Below, one piece after another: positions 19,338-26,659 of a stretch of DNA of 26,659 nt; the first letter of the stretch is position 1, and each line of letters starts with the position of its first letter. Under the pieces are notes generated by a model. That model ran no database searches, had not been told where the DNA came from, and was given only the letters and a program-made list of their open reading frames with translations. The stretch comes from a virus. The stretch is from positions 1-26,659 of IMG/VR virus record IMGVR_UViG_3300042451_001133; one strand, written 5' to 3'. The position numbers and the translations under genes are program-made.

Positions 19338-20357
19338 ATGCCTCTACTCACTATCAATGACCAGATCAGCAAGGGCCTCCGCGAGGACCTGAGCGATCTC
19401 ATCGCCGTCGTGGACGCCAAGTCCAAGCCCCTCCTCGCCCTCGCCAAGAAGGGTGCCGAACTCGTCAACCCCGACGTCTTCTCCTGGCAGGCCGACGGCT
19501 ACAATGCCCCCTCCTTCGCTGGCGTCATGGCCGGTGACGACGTCTCGACCTACGACAGCCCAGCCGCCCAGCGTGCGAAGCTCTCCGGCCGTTGCCAGAA
19601 GTTCCGCCGCTCCATCATGGTCGATGACTTCGCCGCGAACATCTCCGATGTCGCCGGTGTCGGCCGCAAGAAGGAGATGGCCCGTGGTGCCGCCAAGTCC
19701 ATCGAGGAGCTCGGCCGCGACATCGAGGCCGCCTTCTGCTCGGACAGCGACAGCGTCCAGCAGAGCGGAGCCAGCACCCCGTACCGCACCCGTGGTCTCG
19801 GAAGCTGGATCGCCTCCGGAGCCCAGACCGATCTCCCCGTCCCGAGCGACTACCGCACGGTGGCCGGTGCGATCAGCACGACCGCCACTGACTCGATCAC
19901 CGAGGGTTCCATCCAGAACCTCCTCCAGGCGATCTACGAGCAGACCGGCACGGTCAAGAACCTCGTGCTGCTCTGCGGCCCGACCCTGAAGCGCCGCTTC
20001 ACGGAGTTCACCCGCACTCAGGCTGGCTCGGCCAACGTGGCCTTGAACGTCAAGACCTACAACCAGAACGCCTCCGAAAAGAAAATCGTTTCGACGATCG
20101 ATCTTTTCGAGGGTGACTTTGGATCGACCCAGCTCCTCCCTTCCTTGCTTCTGGCCCAGGACGGGAACGCAGCGGTTCAGAGCCGCCGTGGATACATCAT
20201 CGACCCCGAGATGGTCGAGGTGCGCTACGGTCGCCGTCCCGCCTTCCGCGAGCTTGAGGATCGCGGTGGTGGTCCCCGTGGCATCATCGACGCCATCGCT
20301 GGCCTCGTCTGCCACAACCCCCGTGGCTTCGGCAAGATCGCTTCGACCGCTTCCTAA
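19338..20357 (+). CDS. Major capsid protein, SU10/DUF5309-like, 339 aa
   Basis: The start is ATG at 19338 after an AC-rich leader (aaccaaccaaccatc). The protein starts MPLLTINDQISKGLREDLSD. LVLLCGPTLKRRFTEFTRTQ and VSTIDLFEGDFGSTQLLPSL with a later RRGYIIDPEMVEVRYGRRPA match the SU10-type capsid family (HK97 fold): the pattern LVLxGxxLKRxF...DxxEGDFG is characteristic. About 340 aa is the usual length. Strong codon bias suggests high expression. A hairpin follows at 20375-20404. Confidence 0.9.
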   Translation: MPLLTINDQISKGLREDLSDLIAVVDAKSKPLLALAKKGAELVNPDVFSWQADGYNAPSFAGVMAGDDVSTYDSPAAQRAKLSGRCQKFRRSIMVDDFAANISDVAGVGRKKEMARGAAKSIEELGRDIEAAFCSDSDSVQQSGASTPYRTRGLGSWIASGAQTDLPVPSDYRTVAGAISTTATDSITEGSIQNLLQAIYEQTGTVKNLVLLCGPTLKRRFTEFTRTQAGSANVALNVKTYNQNASEKKIVSTIDLFEGDFGSTQLLPSLLLAQDGNAAVQSRRGYIIDPEMVEVRYGRRPAFRELEDRGGGPRGIIDAIAGLVCHNPRGFGKIASTAS

Positions 20358-20374
20358 TCGGGTGGTCTGACACC

Positions 20375-20404
20375 GGATGCTCCCCTGTCATGGGGGGAGC
20401 ATCC
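20375..20404 (+). terminator. Strong hairpin after the capsid gene
   Basis: GGATGCTCCCC and GGGGAGCATCC form a perfect 11-bp stem with an 8-nt loop. There is no T-run after it. It may terminate or stabilise the abundant capsid transcript, which would let the capsid be made in excess over downstream genes. Confidence 0.6.
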
Positions 20405-20431
20405 CAGCCAGATCACAGATCACACAGGGGA

Positions 20432-20755
20432 ATGATTACTGAAGAGAACATAGGGATCGACGATCCCGAGGTGCTTGACCTCATCAAGAAGGAGCTCTAC
20501 TCCGGCTGGCACGCCTCCGCCGTCATGGCCGAGATCCGCCAGCGTCAGGTCGCCCAGGCGCATTCCCGCATCGAGAGCGCCATGATCGAGGGGATCGGCC
20601 AGCACACCATGAGCGTCGATGCCGACGCCTACTGGTACTGGAACTGGAAAGAGCGCGGCTGCTGGCAGGACAAGGGATTCCGCACCGAGTTTCTCAAGAA
20701 GAACCCCCACTGCGCCGCACCGAAAGCCGAGCGCAAGATCCGCATTACACGCTGA
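20432..20755 (+). CDS. Hypothetical virion-module protein, 107 aa
   Basis: The ATG at 20432 has AGGGG five bases upstream, one of the few good Shine-Dalgarno matches. It reads MITEENIGIDDPEVLDLIKK and SGWHASAVMAEIRQRQVAQA, helical and charged, followed by AYWYWNWKERGCWQDKGFRT, which is aromatic-rich, and a basic C-terminus. It lies between the capsid and portal genes. It may be a decoration or connector protein; no family is recognised. Confidence 0.65.
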   Translation: MITEENIGIDDPEVLDLIKKELYSGWHASAVMAEIRQRQVAQAHSRIESAMIEGIGQHTMSVDADAYWYWNWKERGCWQDKGFRTEFLKKNPHCAAPKAERKIRITR

Positions 20756-20867
20756 GTCGAGAGACGAGAGTCGAGAGTCGAGAGCACCCCATCAGCCCCC
20801 CCCAACTCCCAGCTTCTAGCTCCCAGCTGCCACTTCTCCCTCCATCCCTTTCATCCCCTTCATCCCC
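20755..20867 (+). repeat. AGTCGAG tract and dispersed TTCATCCC element before the portal gene
   Basis: AGTCGAG units at 20755-20784 are the reverse complement of the CTCGACT family near terL. They are followed by CCCAGCTT-type units and by CCTTTCATCCCCTTCATCCC, which leads into the GTG start of the portal gene. Related TTCATCCCTGTGAATC elements occur near 25418-25434 and 26084-26111. Confidence 0.8.
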
Positions 20868-22922
20868 GTGAGTCTTCCCCGCGCCCAAATCTCCTCTCTT
20901 CTCTCCGAGATCTCCCAGGCTGAGGCCGATGCCTCCTACTACTACGGGCGGAAGGTAGAGAACTTCAACACCCGCTTCTGCTTATGGGCGGGCCAGAGCG
21001 AGGATGGCCGCAAGCATCAGTCGGCCCTTGGCCGCAAGCCCTTCCCATGGGACGGAGCCTCCGACAGCCGGATCCGACTGGCCGACACCATCACGAATGA
21101 GAATGTCCGGCTGCTGAAGCGGGCCTTCTTCGCCGCCCGGATGCAGGTCCAGCCGGTCGAGTCGAGCGACTCCATCATCAAGCAGGCCGTCCAGACCGCT
21201 CTGAACTGGATGATGAAGGTCCACTGCCTCGACGACCTCCGCCGCGAGGTGGAGCTGGCGCTTCAGATCAGGGAGACCTTCGGACTCTCCTTCATGGGGA
21301 TCTTCTGGAGGACCACCACCCGGATCGAGAAGAAGGCGATCACCCTGGAGGAGATCCAGAATGTCGCGCTCCAAGGTGATGGAGCCGCCGCCGCCCTGGT
21401 CGAGGCGATCCTCGATCCCCTTCAGGAGGAGAGCGCCCGCGCCATGCTGGGCCTGCTGGCCGAGGAGGCCGGGAAGCTCTCGGCCGTCCGCGCCCTGCGC
21501 GAGAAGGGGATCTTCGAGTATGAGTCACCCTACATCTTCGAGTCCAAGCCCGAGTGGGTGGCGCTGGAGCCGCTGGAGGACATCCTCTTCCCCGCCTCCT
21601 GCTGGTCGATCCAGAGGGCACCATGGGTCGCCCGCCGCGAGCTGATCACCGAGGAGGAGCTGCGCGAGAGGGAGCTGACCGAGGGCTACGACGCCGAGTG
21701 GGTCGAGCGCGCTGTGAAGCAGAAGGGCATGACCCAGCGGGTCAACCGGAACATCCTCCGCAACAACGAGCACCTCACCGACAACGACCGCGACCTGATC
21801 GAAGTCTTCCACCTCTACCGCAAGGTCCACGACAAGGGAGCCACCCGTGTCGAATGCACCGTCCTGAATACGGCCGTGACCGACCTCGTCGCCAAGCACG
21901 ACATCTCCCCCTACCAGCACGGCCAGTTTCCCTTCATCGAGCTACCCCGCGAGCGGACCAGCCGGAATCTCCTGGAGTCACGCGGCATCCCCGAGCTGGT
22001 CGCCACCCAGCAGATGGAGATCAAGACGCAAAGGGATTACCGGAGCGACCGCGCCTCCATCGCCATCTTGCCTCCCGTCCGCGTCCCGGCAAATCGTGGG
22101 AAGATCGAGCTGGTCTTCGGCCCCGGCACCCAGATCCCCGAGCGCAGGCCCGGAGAGTTCGGATGGATGGAGCCCCCGCCGTTTGACAAGGGGACCATCG
22201 AAGTCGAGCAGTCCACCCGAGGCGACGTGGATGAGTATTTCGGCCGTGCGACGGCCGCCATCGCCCCGGCCCGCACCATGCTCGCCCAGCAGGACTTGGT
22301 CGATAGTTTCCTGACCGACATGAAGCTGGCCGTCGCCCAGACACTCCAGCTCATGCAGCAGTATCTCACCGACGCCCAGGTCCAGCGGATCGTCGGGATG
22401 CTGCCCGGCAAGTTCCAGCTCACCCGCGAGGAGATCCAGGGACAGTTTGATCTTCAGAGTGACTTCGACGTGAGAGACTTAGATAACGAATTCCTCGGCA
22501 AGAAGCTCGACTACATCGCCAAGGTGGCCATCCCGCTCGATGTCGCGGGAGTCATCGACCGTGCAGGGCTGGTCAAGTTCATCATGGGAGCCGTGGATCC
22601 CGTCCTGGGAGAGAACCTCGTCCGGGATGCCGGAGTGGCCGCTGCGGCCGAGGCCGAGGATGAGCAGGTGCAGTTCACCAAGATCGCCGCCGGTGCCGAG
22701 CCCCCGCTCAAGGAGGGTGGCAATCCCCAAGTCCGCCTCCAAGTCCTCCAGCAAACCATCCAGTCCAACCCCGCCGTCACCCAGCGCTACCAGCAGGACG
22801 AGATCTTCCGGAAGATGATCGACGCACGGGTCCAGTCCTTCGAGTTCCAGATGCAACAACAACAGAACGCCCAGATCGGACGGGTAGGCGCGGTACCGGC
22901 GCTTCAGAATCTAGGGAACTAG
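20868..22922 (+). CDS. Portal protein, 684 aa
   Basis: The start is GTG at 20868; no in-frame ATG lies near. The early part (PWDGASDSRIRLADTITNEN) resembles phage portal proteins, as do WVARRELITEEELREREL, DLIEVFHLYRKVHDKGATRV and HGQFPFIELPRERTSRNLLE. About 680 aa is in the range of podovirus-type portals. It would form the dodecameric DNA channel at one capsid vertex and contact terminase and adaptor. The C-terminus is Gln-rich and helical (FEFQMQQQQNAQIG). Portal after capsid is an unusual order. Confidence 0.82.
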   Translation: MSLPRAQISSLLSEISQAEADASYYYGRKVENFNTRFCLWAGQSEDGRKHQSALGRKPFPWDGASDSRIRLADTITNENVRLLKRAFFAARMQVQPVESSDSIIKQAVQTALNWMMKVHCLDDLRREVELALQIRETFGLSFMGIFWRTTTRIEKKAITLEEIQNVALQGDGAAAALVEAILDPLQEESARAMLGLLAEEAGKLSAVRALREKGIFEYESPYIFESKPEWVALEPLEDILFPASCWSIQRAPWVARRELITEEELRERELTEGYDAEWVERAVKQKGMTQRVNRNILRNNEHLTDNDRDLIEVFHLYRKVHDKGATRVECTVLNTAVTDLVAKHDISPYQHGQFPFIELPRERTSRNLLESRGIPELVATQQMEIKTQRDYRSDRASIAILPPVRVPANRGKIELVFGPGTQIPERRPGEFGWMEPPPFDKGTIEVEQSTRGDVDEYFGRATAAIAPARTMLAQQDLVDSFLTDMKLAVAQTLQLMQQYLTDAQVQRIVGMLPGKFQLTREEIQGQFDLQSDFDVRDLDNEFLGKKLDYIAKVAIPLDVAGVIDRAGLVKFIMGAVDPVLGENLVRDAGVAAAAEAEDEQVQFTKIAAGAEPPLKEGGNPQVRLQVLQQTIQSNPAVTQRYQQDEIFRKMIDARVQSFEFQMQQQQNAQIGRVGAVPALQNLGN

Positions 22923-22958
22923 CCACAAAATGCACAAGAAGCACATGAATCATACCAT

Positions 22959-22986
22959 CAGCCTTCAGCCTTCAGCCTTCAGCCTT
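22959..22986 (+). repeat. CAGCCTT tandem repeat
   Basis: Four exact copies of CAGCCTT lie just before the fibre-like gene. They are the reverse complement of the GAAGGCT tracts at 10299-10325 and 17992-18026. Confidence 0.95.
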
Positions 22987-22993
22987 TCTCCCT

Positions 22994-24058
22994 ATGTCCG
23001 CTAATCTAATCGTCGGCAAAGATCCTGATGGCAACAAAGTCCCAGTGGCCGTCGATGCAACCGGCCAACTGAAAATTGTTGGTGGCGGAGGCGGAGGTGG
23101 TGGATCCACCGACATGACCGTGGCCAATGCTCAACTGATCGCCATCAATGCCAATACCGACGGATTGGAAGGCAAGGCCGATACGGGCAACGCCCTCCTG
23201 ACCACACAGGCTGCCGACACGGCGCTGATCAAGGACGAGGTCATTGCCATCGACGCCAAGCTCCCCTCCTTGTCCAGCGGCAGGATTCCTGTTGAGTCAA
23301 ACAACGCCGCATCGCAGGTCCTCAACTACACCGCAACGGGTGCGGTTGCTAACGGAACAATTCTAGTCCCATCGACAGAGTGTTCTTTGCTACGCGAAGT
23401 GAGCGTCCACCTTGTTGCGTCTGGAGCTGGGTTTTTTTTCAGGCTTGAGATTTCAAACGACAACGCAAATTGGATTTCTTGCCCAGCAACAACATCGTCG
23501 GGAACAGTAAGCATAGCTCAATTTGGAACCGCTGGAGTAATCTATAACTACAACCTATTGGGAGCTAGATTCTTCCGTATTACTCAAGCCGCCACACAAA
23601 CCGCAGGCACGACAACCCTCGTCGCCTACGCCTCGCAACAGGCGACTCCGAAGCTGTATCAGAGTGTGGCGGTCACGGGGACAGTTTCCGCCCAACCGTC
23701 AATTTCTAACAATATCGGATTTACTACGTACCACACGCTAGTTTCTGCCGCATCCACGAATGCAACGAGTGTAAAGACCAGCAGCGCAAACATTGGAACT
23801 CTGATTTTAACAAATACGTCGGCAACTTGGGCTTACTTTAAGCTAATCAATAAATCATCGTCACCAACAGTCGGAACGGACACGGCAATTATCAATATCG
23901 GAGTAGCTCCTAATACTACGCTGGATTGCTCAACCGCATTTGCTGGCCTCCGAATGTCAACAGGTCTTGCATACTACGTCTCGGCGGGAACCTCGCTCAC
24001 CGACAACACGGCACTCCCTGCCGCTGGCACGTTCCTTGTCAACATGACCTATGTTTAA
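22994..24058 (+). CDS. Fibre- or decoration-like structural protein, 354 aa
   Basis: The start is ATG at 22994. MSANLIVGKDPDGNKVPVAV is followed by an octaglycine linker (residues 30-37), a helical segment and a long Ser/Thr/Asn-rich beta-type region with repeated AT..T and NTS motifs. From about 23340 the DNA becomes AT-richer with different codon use, as if the C-terminal receptor-binding part had been exchanged. Such proteins occur as tail fibres or head fibres. Position downstream of the portal does not decide between them. Confidence 0.65.
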   Translation: MSANLIVGKDPDGNKVPVAVDATGQLKIVGGGGGGGGSTDMTVANAQLIAINANTDGLEGKADTGNALLTTQAADTALIKDEVIAIDAKLPSLSSGRIPVESNNAASQVLNYTATGAVANGTILVPSTECSLLREVSVHLVASGAGFFFRLEISNDNANWISCPATTSSGTVSIAQFGTAGVIYNYNLLGARFFRITQAATQTAGTTTLVAYASQQATPKLYQSVAVTGTVSAQPSISNNIGFTTYHTLVSAASTNATSVKTSSANIGTLILTNTSATWAYFKLINKSSSPTVGTDTAIINIGVAPNTTLDCSTAFAGLRMSTGLAYYVSAGTSLTDNTALPAAGTFLVNMTYV

Positions 24059-24272
24059 GCTAATTCTCAAAACTACCGGCAACGAACTCTTCGACCGCAT
24101 CGCTGGTCTCGTCGGATCTGAAGCTGGCGAGGTGACGGGATCTCCCTTCACGGGCGGCAAGCAGTTCTACTGCGCCACGTTCAGCGGATACGGCGAGGTG
24201 ACATGGATTCCTGCCGAGTGCTGCACCGTCACGGAGATTTCTGAACCTAACAGCCTTCAGCCTTCAGCCTAA
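24051..24272 (+). CDS. Hypothetical protein, 73 aa
   Basis: The ATG at 24051 overlaps the end of the fibre-like gene by 8 bp. It reads MFKLILKTTGNELFDRIAGL, then KQFYCATFSGYGEVTWIPAE, with beta-strand character and Cys57-Cys58. The last residues (NSLQPSA) come from the CAGCCTT repeat, so the repeat forms the C-terminus. Possible tail or capsid accessory protein; unrecognised. Confidence 0.55.
   Translation: MFKLILKTTGNELFDRIAGLVGSEAGEVTGSPFTGGKQFYCATFSGYGEVTWIPAECCTVTEISEPNSLQPSA
24251..24270 (+). repeat. CAGCCTT tandem repeat
   Basis: Nearly three units of CAGCCTT cover the end of the 73-aa gene. The leader of the following gene, CAGCCTAAACCCCTATG, starts inside it. Confidence 0.9.
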
Positions 24273-24278
24273 ACCCCT

Positions 24279-24503
24279 ATGCAGACCCTCCGCGATTTCC
24301 GGCTCTTCCTCCGCTGCTACCCCATCGCCCGCGGTCGCGTCTGGGCGGAGCGCCCGCAGAAGTACCCCGGCACCGTCCTGCACATGATCGCCTACAACGA
24401 GACCAGGACGGAATTGATCCGACGCGGCATCAGGGAAGACAACCAAATCACCGGAGCCGTGGTGATGATCGCCGTAGGACTTGCTTACATCCTGAACCGA
24501 TAA
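24279..24503 (+). CDS. Hypothetical protein, 74 aa, with a C-terminal hydrophobic helix
   Basis: The ATG at 24279 directly follows CCTAAACCCCT. MQTLRDFRLFLRCYPIARGR is basic and aromatic; the end (ITGAVVMIAVGLAYILNR) is a possible single membrane segment. It is in the virion module, perhaps a membrane-associated or lysis accessory protein. No family is recognised. Confidence 0.6.
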   Translation: MQTLRDFRLFLRCYPIARGRVWAERPQKYPGTVLHMIAYNETRTELIRRGIREDNQITGAVVMIAVGLAYILNR

Positions 24504-24509
24504 GCCAAG

Positions 24510-24609
<100 letters not shown>

Positions 24610-25326
24610 ATGAGAACTACAAGCTACGAGAAGATCCTCACCGGTGTCGCCGCCCGCATGGGCCTCGATCCCTCGGCCACCCTCCAGACCTCCACCCGCG
24701 CCGCCCTCACGGAGTACCTGAACTCCCGCATCTCGATCGCCTGGGAATGGGATCGCTGGCCGGAGCTCTGCCGGATCGAGCAGCGCACCGCCGAGCTGGA
24801 TGGTGACTCGCTCTATCTCTCCTACGAGCAGGCGGGACAGGAGCCCTTCGGTGAGATCTTCGGGATCTACCTGGAGGACCCTGACAAGACACTCACCCCC
24901 AAGGAGGTGGGATATTCCCTGCGCGACGAGAGGATTCTGCTTGACCCTGATCTCGCGGTGACGGACGTATGGGTGCACTATCGCCTCCGTCCCTATCAGT
25001 ACGGCGCGGTGTCATGGAGCGCGGCAACTTCCTATGCCGCCGGGGACATCGTGCGGTTCACGGACGGCCACTGCTACGAGGCCCTGATCGCCCATTCCGC
25101 TGTCACCCCTCCCACGGGAACACACTGGAAACAGATCCCGGTCCCCCAGATCCTCGCCGAGTACCTCAAGCTCTCGGTCGCCAGCGACGCCCTCCGTGAG
25201 GATGGACAACTCGACAAGGCTAACAATGAGGAATACCGCGCCGAGGGCCACTTGATCCGAGAGAGCGACAAGATCGGCCTCCAGATCGGCGTGATGGGAG
25301 GAAGGTGGACGGCAAGAGTGGGATGA
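24610..25326 (+). CDS. Head-tail adaptor candidate with an inserted carbohydrate-binding-like segment, 238 aa
   Basis: The start is ATG at 24610. The N-terminal RTTSYEKILTGVAARMGLDP continues through ALTEYLNSRISIAWEWDRWP, a helical adaptor-like pattern. Residues about 136-170 contain SWSAATSYAAGDIVRFTDGH with a later HWKQIP, resembling the chitin-binding module type CBM5/12 (W..xxY..GD.V). The protein would connect portal and tail. The inserted module may bind glycans on the host surface. Both assignments come from pattern only. Confidence 0.65.
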   Translation: MRTTSYEKILTGVAARMGLDPSATLQTSTRAALTEYLNSRISIAWEWDRWPELCRIEQRTAELDGDSLYLSYEQAGQEPFGEIFGIYLEDPDKTLTPKEVGYSLRDERILLDPDLAVTDVWVHYRLRPYQYGAVSWSAATSYAAGDIVRFTDGHCYEALIAHSAVTPPTGTHWKQIPVPQILAEYLKLSVASDALREDGQLDKANNEEYRAEGHLIRESDKIGLQIGVMGGRWTARVG

Positions 25327-25330
25327 AAGC

Positions 25331-25475
25331 AAAAAGCTAAAAGCTAAAAGCTAAAAGCGAAAACCTGAGTCTCCCCATTTCCCATTTCCACTTTCCCATT
25401 TCCACTTTTCCCCCCCCCTTCATCCCTGTGAATCAATCCTTCAGCCTTCAGCCTTCAGCCTAAACCCCTACCACT
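25331..25475 (+). repeat. Complex intergenic repeat region
   Basis: The gap holds AAAAGCT units (25331-25357), CCCATTT/CCACTTT units (25370-25410), a TTCATCCCTGTGAATC element, CAGCCTT units (25438-25460) and the leader CAGCCTAAACCCCTA before the ATG at 25476. No coding sequence is seen. Confidence 0.85.
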
Positions 25476-25724
25476 ATGTCCGCCAGAGACCAATTCCCAG
25501 CAGCAGTCGGCCAAGTCATCACCGACACCAACACCGTCAACGGAACCTTCCGCGAGATCCGGGTCGTCACCCCGGCACAGTTCCACACGCTGACAGGAAG
25601 TGTCGCCGGGGCCGCCAATACCACCATCGGCAGCGCCCCGACCTATCCCGCCAACCATGTCCTGAGCGGTCTCTTCAGCGAGATCCGACTCCACGGCGGA
25701 ACGGTCGTCGCCTACCAGAACTAA
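25476..25724 (+). CDS. Small structural protein candidate, 82 aa
   Basis: The ATG at 25476 follows the repeat region. NTVNGTFREIRVVTPAQFHT and VLSGLFSEIRLHGGTVVAYQ share a G-x-F-x-E-I-R pattern, a small internal duplication. Similar short beta-rich proteins with a final GxVxAYN are common in phage virion modules. It might be a decoration, connector or tail protein. Confidence 0.65.
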   Translation: MSARDQFPAAVGQVITDTNTVNGTFREIRVVTPAQFHTLTGSVAGAANTTIGSAPTYPANHVLSGLFSEIRLHGGTVVAYQN

Positions 25725-25728
25725 CGCG

Positions 25729-26016
25729 ATGTCGGCCTCGGCCTCCTCACCCCTTCCTCACCCGGCGGTGCTGGCCCTCTCGGCCGTGGCCGCCTGCTCG
25801 GGAGGTGCCGCCCTCTTCACCTTCTTCAGCCTCTACTCAGCCCTCCACCTCCGGATGGAGCGGGTCGAGAAGCTCAACGAATCCCAGGATGCTCGACTCT
25901 CGGAACTCCAGAGCGAAGCCGCCCAGCGACGCGAGGTACTGGCCGCCGCCATGGCGACACTGACCCAGATCGACCAGCGCACCCGCCGAATCGAGGACAG
26001 GATCCTCAGTAAATGA
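25729..26016 (+). CDS. Membrane-anchored coiled-coil protein, spanin-like, 95 aa
   Basis: The start is ATG at 25729. One membrane segment (about residues 12-40, LSAVAACSGGAALFTFFSLY) is followed by a charged coiled coil (MERVEKLNESQDARLSELQS to TRRIEDRILSK). This layout resembles an inner-membrane spanin or a small lysis accessory protein. No outer-membrane partner is visible in the window. It is located just before the holin, which fits lysis. Confidence 0.6.
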   Translation: MSASASSPLPHPAVLALSAVAACSGGAALFTFFSLYSALHLRMERVEKLNESQDARLSELQSEAAQRREVLAAAMATLTQIDQRTRRIEDRILSK

Positions 26017-26124
26017 AGAATGAAGAATGAAGAATGAAGAATGAGAAATGACTGAAGGTTCAGCCTTCAACCTTTCCCTATCCCTTTCATCCCGTTCATC
26101 CCTGTGAATCTCTAATCAAACCCT
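26012..26124 (+). repeat. AATGAAG tract and dispersed TTCATCCC element
   Basis: AATGAAG units (26012-26045) start at the stop codon of the spanin-like gene. They are followed by AGCCTTC-like and TTCATCCCGTTCATCCC sequences up to 26111. A second AATGAAG tract is at 26192-26224. Confidence 0.88.
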
Positions 26125-26126
26125 TT

Positions 26127-26183
26127 GCTACGGGCGGGGAGTCCGAACCCCCTGCGTCGGATGTCGATCCGTCCGTGGCACCA
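26127..26183 (+). ncRNA. tRNA-like fold without a D-arm, ending in CCA
   Basis: GCTACGG (26127-26133) pairs with CCGTGGC (26173-26179), allowing one T-G pair, and is followed by A and CCA (26181-26183). In between, GGGG-A-GTCCGAA-C-CCCC looks like an anticodon arm with U33 and anticodon CCG (Arg), then a short variable stretch and CGGA-TGTCGA-TCCG resembling a T-arm. A D-arm is missing, and the total is 57 nt. It could be a decayed tRNA, a tRNA-like RNA or chance. Confidence 0.35.
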
Positions 26184-26191
26184 CTCAGGGA

Positions 26192-26289
26192 AATGAAGAA
26201 TGAAGAATGAAGAATGATAAATGACTGAGGTTCTTCAGGTTCCACTTTTCACTTTCTAACCTTTCACTTTCTAACCCTCCCCTATCCAC
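26192..26289 (+). repeat. AATGAAG tract and pyrimidine-rich leader of the holin gene
   Basis: AATGAAG units at 26192-26224 are followed by CTTTCAC/CTTTCTAACC repeated units (26245-26275) and CCCTATCCAC before the ATG at 26290. No gene is seen here. Confidence 0.85.
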
Positions 26290-26659
26290 ATGCCCTGGGA
26301 CATTCCACAGATGGTGACAACTCTCGGCGGGATCGTGAACAAGTTTGTTCCCGACCGGGATCAAGCTGCCAAGATCCAGGCGGAACTCAGCGTCAAGCTG
26401 ATGGATATGGAGGCTCAGATGAGCAAGGCGCAAACCGATGTCAACGCCATCGAGGCATCAAGCAGTAACCTCTTTGCCTCATCCTGGAGGCCCGCCGTGG
26501 GATGGGTCTGTGCTTCGGCGTTCGCGTGGCAGTTCGTGGGCCAGCCCCTCTTCAGTTTCTTCTACACGCTCTACACCAAGCAGCCCGCACCCGTCGTCGC
26601 CCTCGATCACGATGCGCTCAACACCGTCCTCTTCGGCCTCCTCGGTCTAACCGGCGCTC
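26290..26659 (+). CDS. 3TM-type phage holin, cut off at window end
   Basis: The ATG at 26290 opens a frame to the end of the window. NAIEASSSNLFASSWRPAVG continues WVCASAFAWQFVGQPLFS; the pattern NA-E-A-S...SWRPAxGWxC is the signature of the GTA/3TM holin family (three membrane segments). The first 60 residues form an amphipathic helix with MDMEAQMSKAQTDVN. Holins open the inner membrane at the end of infection. The remaining C-terminus is not visible. Confidence 0.88.
   Translation, partial: MPWDIPQMVTTLGGIVNKFVPDRDQAAKIQAELSVKLMDMEAQMSKAQTDVNAIEASSSNLFASSWRPAVGWVCASAFAWQFVGQPLFSFFYTLYTKQPAPVVALDHDALNTVLFGLLGLTGA

Noticed and set aside
19344-20315. Long open frame on the minus strand opposite the capsid gene (323 aa)
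   Set aside because: It is a shadow of GC-rich codon use in the capsid gene, with low-complexity Gly/Asp/Val-rich content and no coupling or leader.
23398-23406. TGCTACGCG in the fibre-like gene as an integrase site
   Set aside because: A single copy without the paired 12-bp spacing; likely chance.

Overview
The window looks like most of the genome of a temperate tailed (dsDNA) phage. A tyrosine integrase is cut off at the left edge and a holin at the right edge. Between the integrase and the other phage genes lies what reads as an attP site: the first 39 nt of a tRNA-Thr(CGT) gene, flanked by short direct repeats that could be integrase arm sites. Phage genes lie on both sides of this tRNA half, so the sequence is more likely a free or circularly permuted phage genome than a host-phage junction. 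The host is not shown directly. The high GC content, the abundant 7- to 8-nt tandem repeats between genes and the AC-rich leaders without Shine-Dalgarno sites suggest a Verrucomicrobiota-like host, but this is inference only.

Layout. Positions 1-1039 (minus): integrase. 1040-1304: attP region. 1305-3246 (minus): small accessory genes of mostly unknown role. 3366-4288 (minus): a ribbon-helix-helix (RHH) protein, a lipoprotein and an RHH repressor candidate. 4289-4380: divergent control region. 4381-8365 (plus): tightly overlapping early genes (second RHH protein, small membrane peptide, excisionase-like protein, HTH protein, YdaU-like replication protein, zinc-ribbon protein). 8384-9235: an AT-richer gene of unknown function, probably cargo. 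9260-14392: replication and metabolism (SSB-like protein ending in DDIPF, lipoprotein, DnaB helicase, DUF6378-like protein, HExxH protein). 14503-17999: packaging (large terminase, calcineurin-like phosphoesterase, winged-helix protein). 18225-26016: virion genes (scaffold, SU10-like major capsid protein, portal, fibre-like protein, adaptor, small structural proteins, a spanin-like protein). 26290 to the end: 3TM holin.

How the genes work together. The two divergent RHH proteins are similar to each other, and three copies of TGTGCCACA lie in and near the space between them, which suggests an Arc/Mnt-style switch. The rightward early operon is translationally coupled through ATGA overlaps and leads into a replication module built on DnaB and a tail-bearing SSB-like protein. 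Packaging and morphogenesis follow. The portal lies downstream of the capsid gene, which is not the usual order. No tail tube, sheath, tape measure or endolysin is visible, so these are either absent or lie outside the window.

The most unusual feature is the intergenic DNA. Most non-overlapping junctions carry short tandem repeats (GAAACCT, GAAGGCT/AGCCTTC, CTCGACT/AGTCGAG, AATGAAG/CTTCATT, AATCAGGA, TAACAGTC, AAAAGCT). Several families occur in both orientations, and repeats often supply the stop codon, the start codon or part of the coding sequence.
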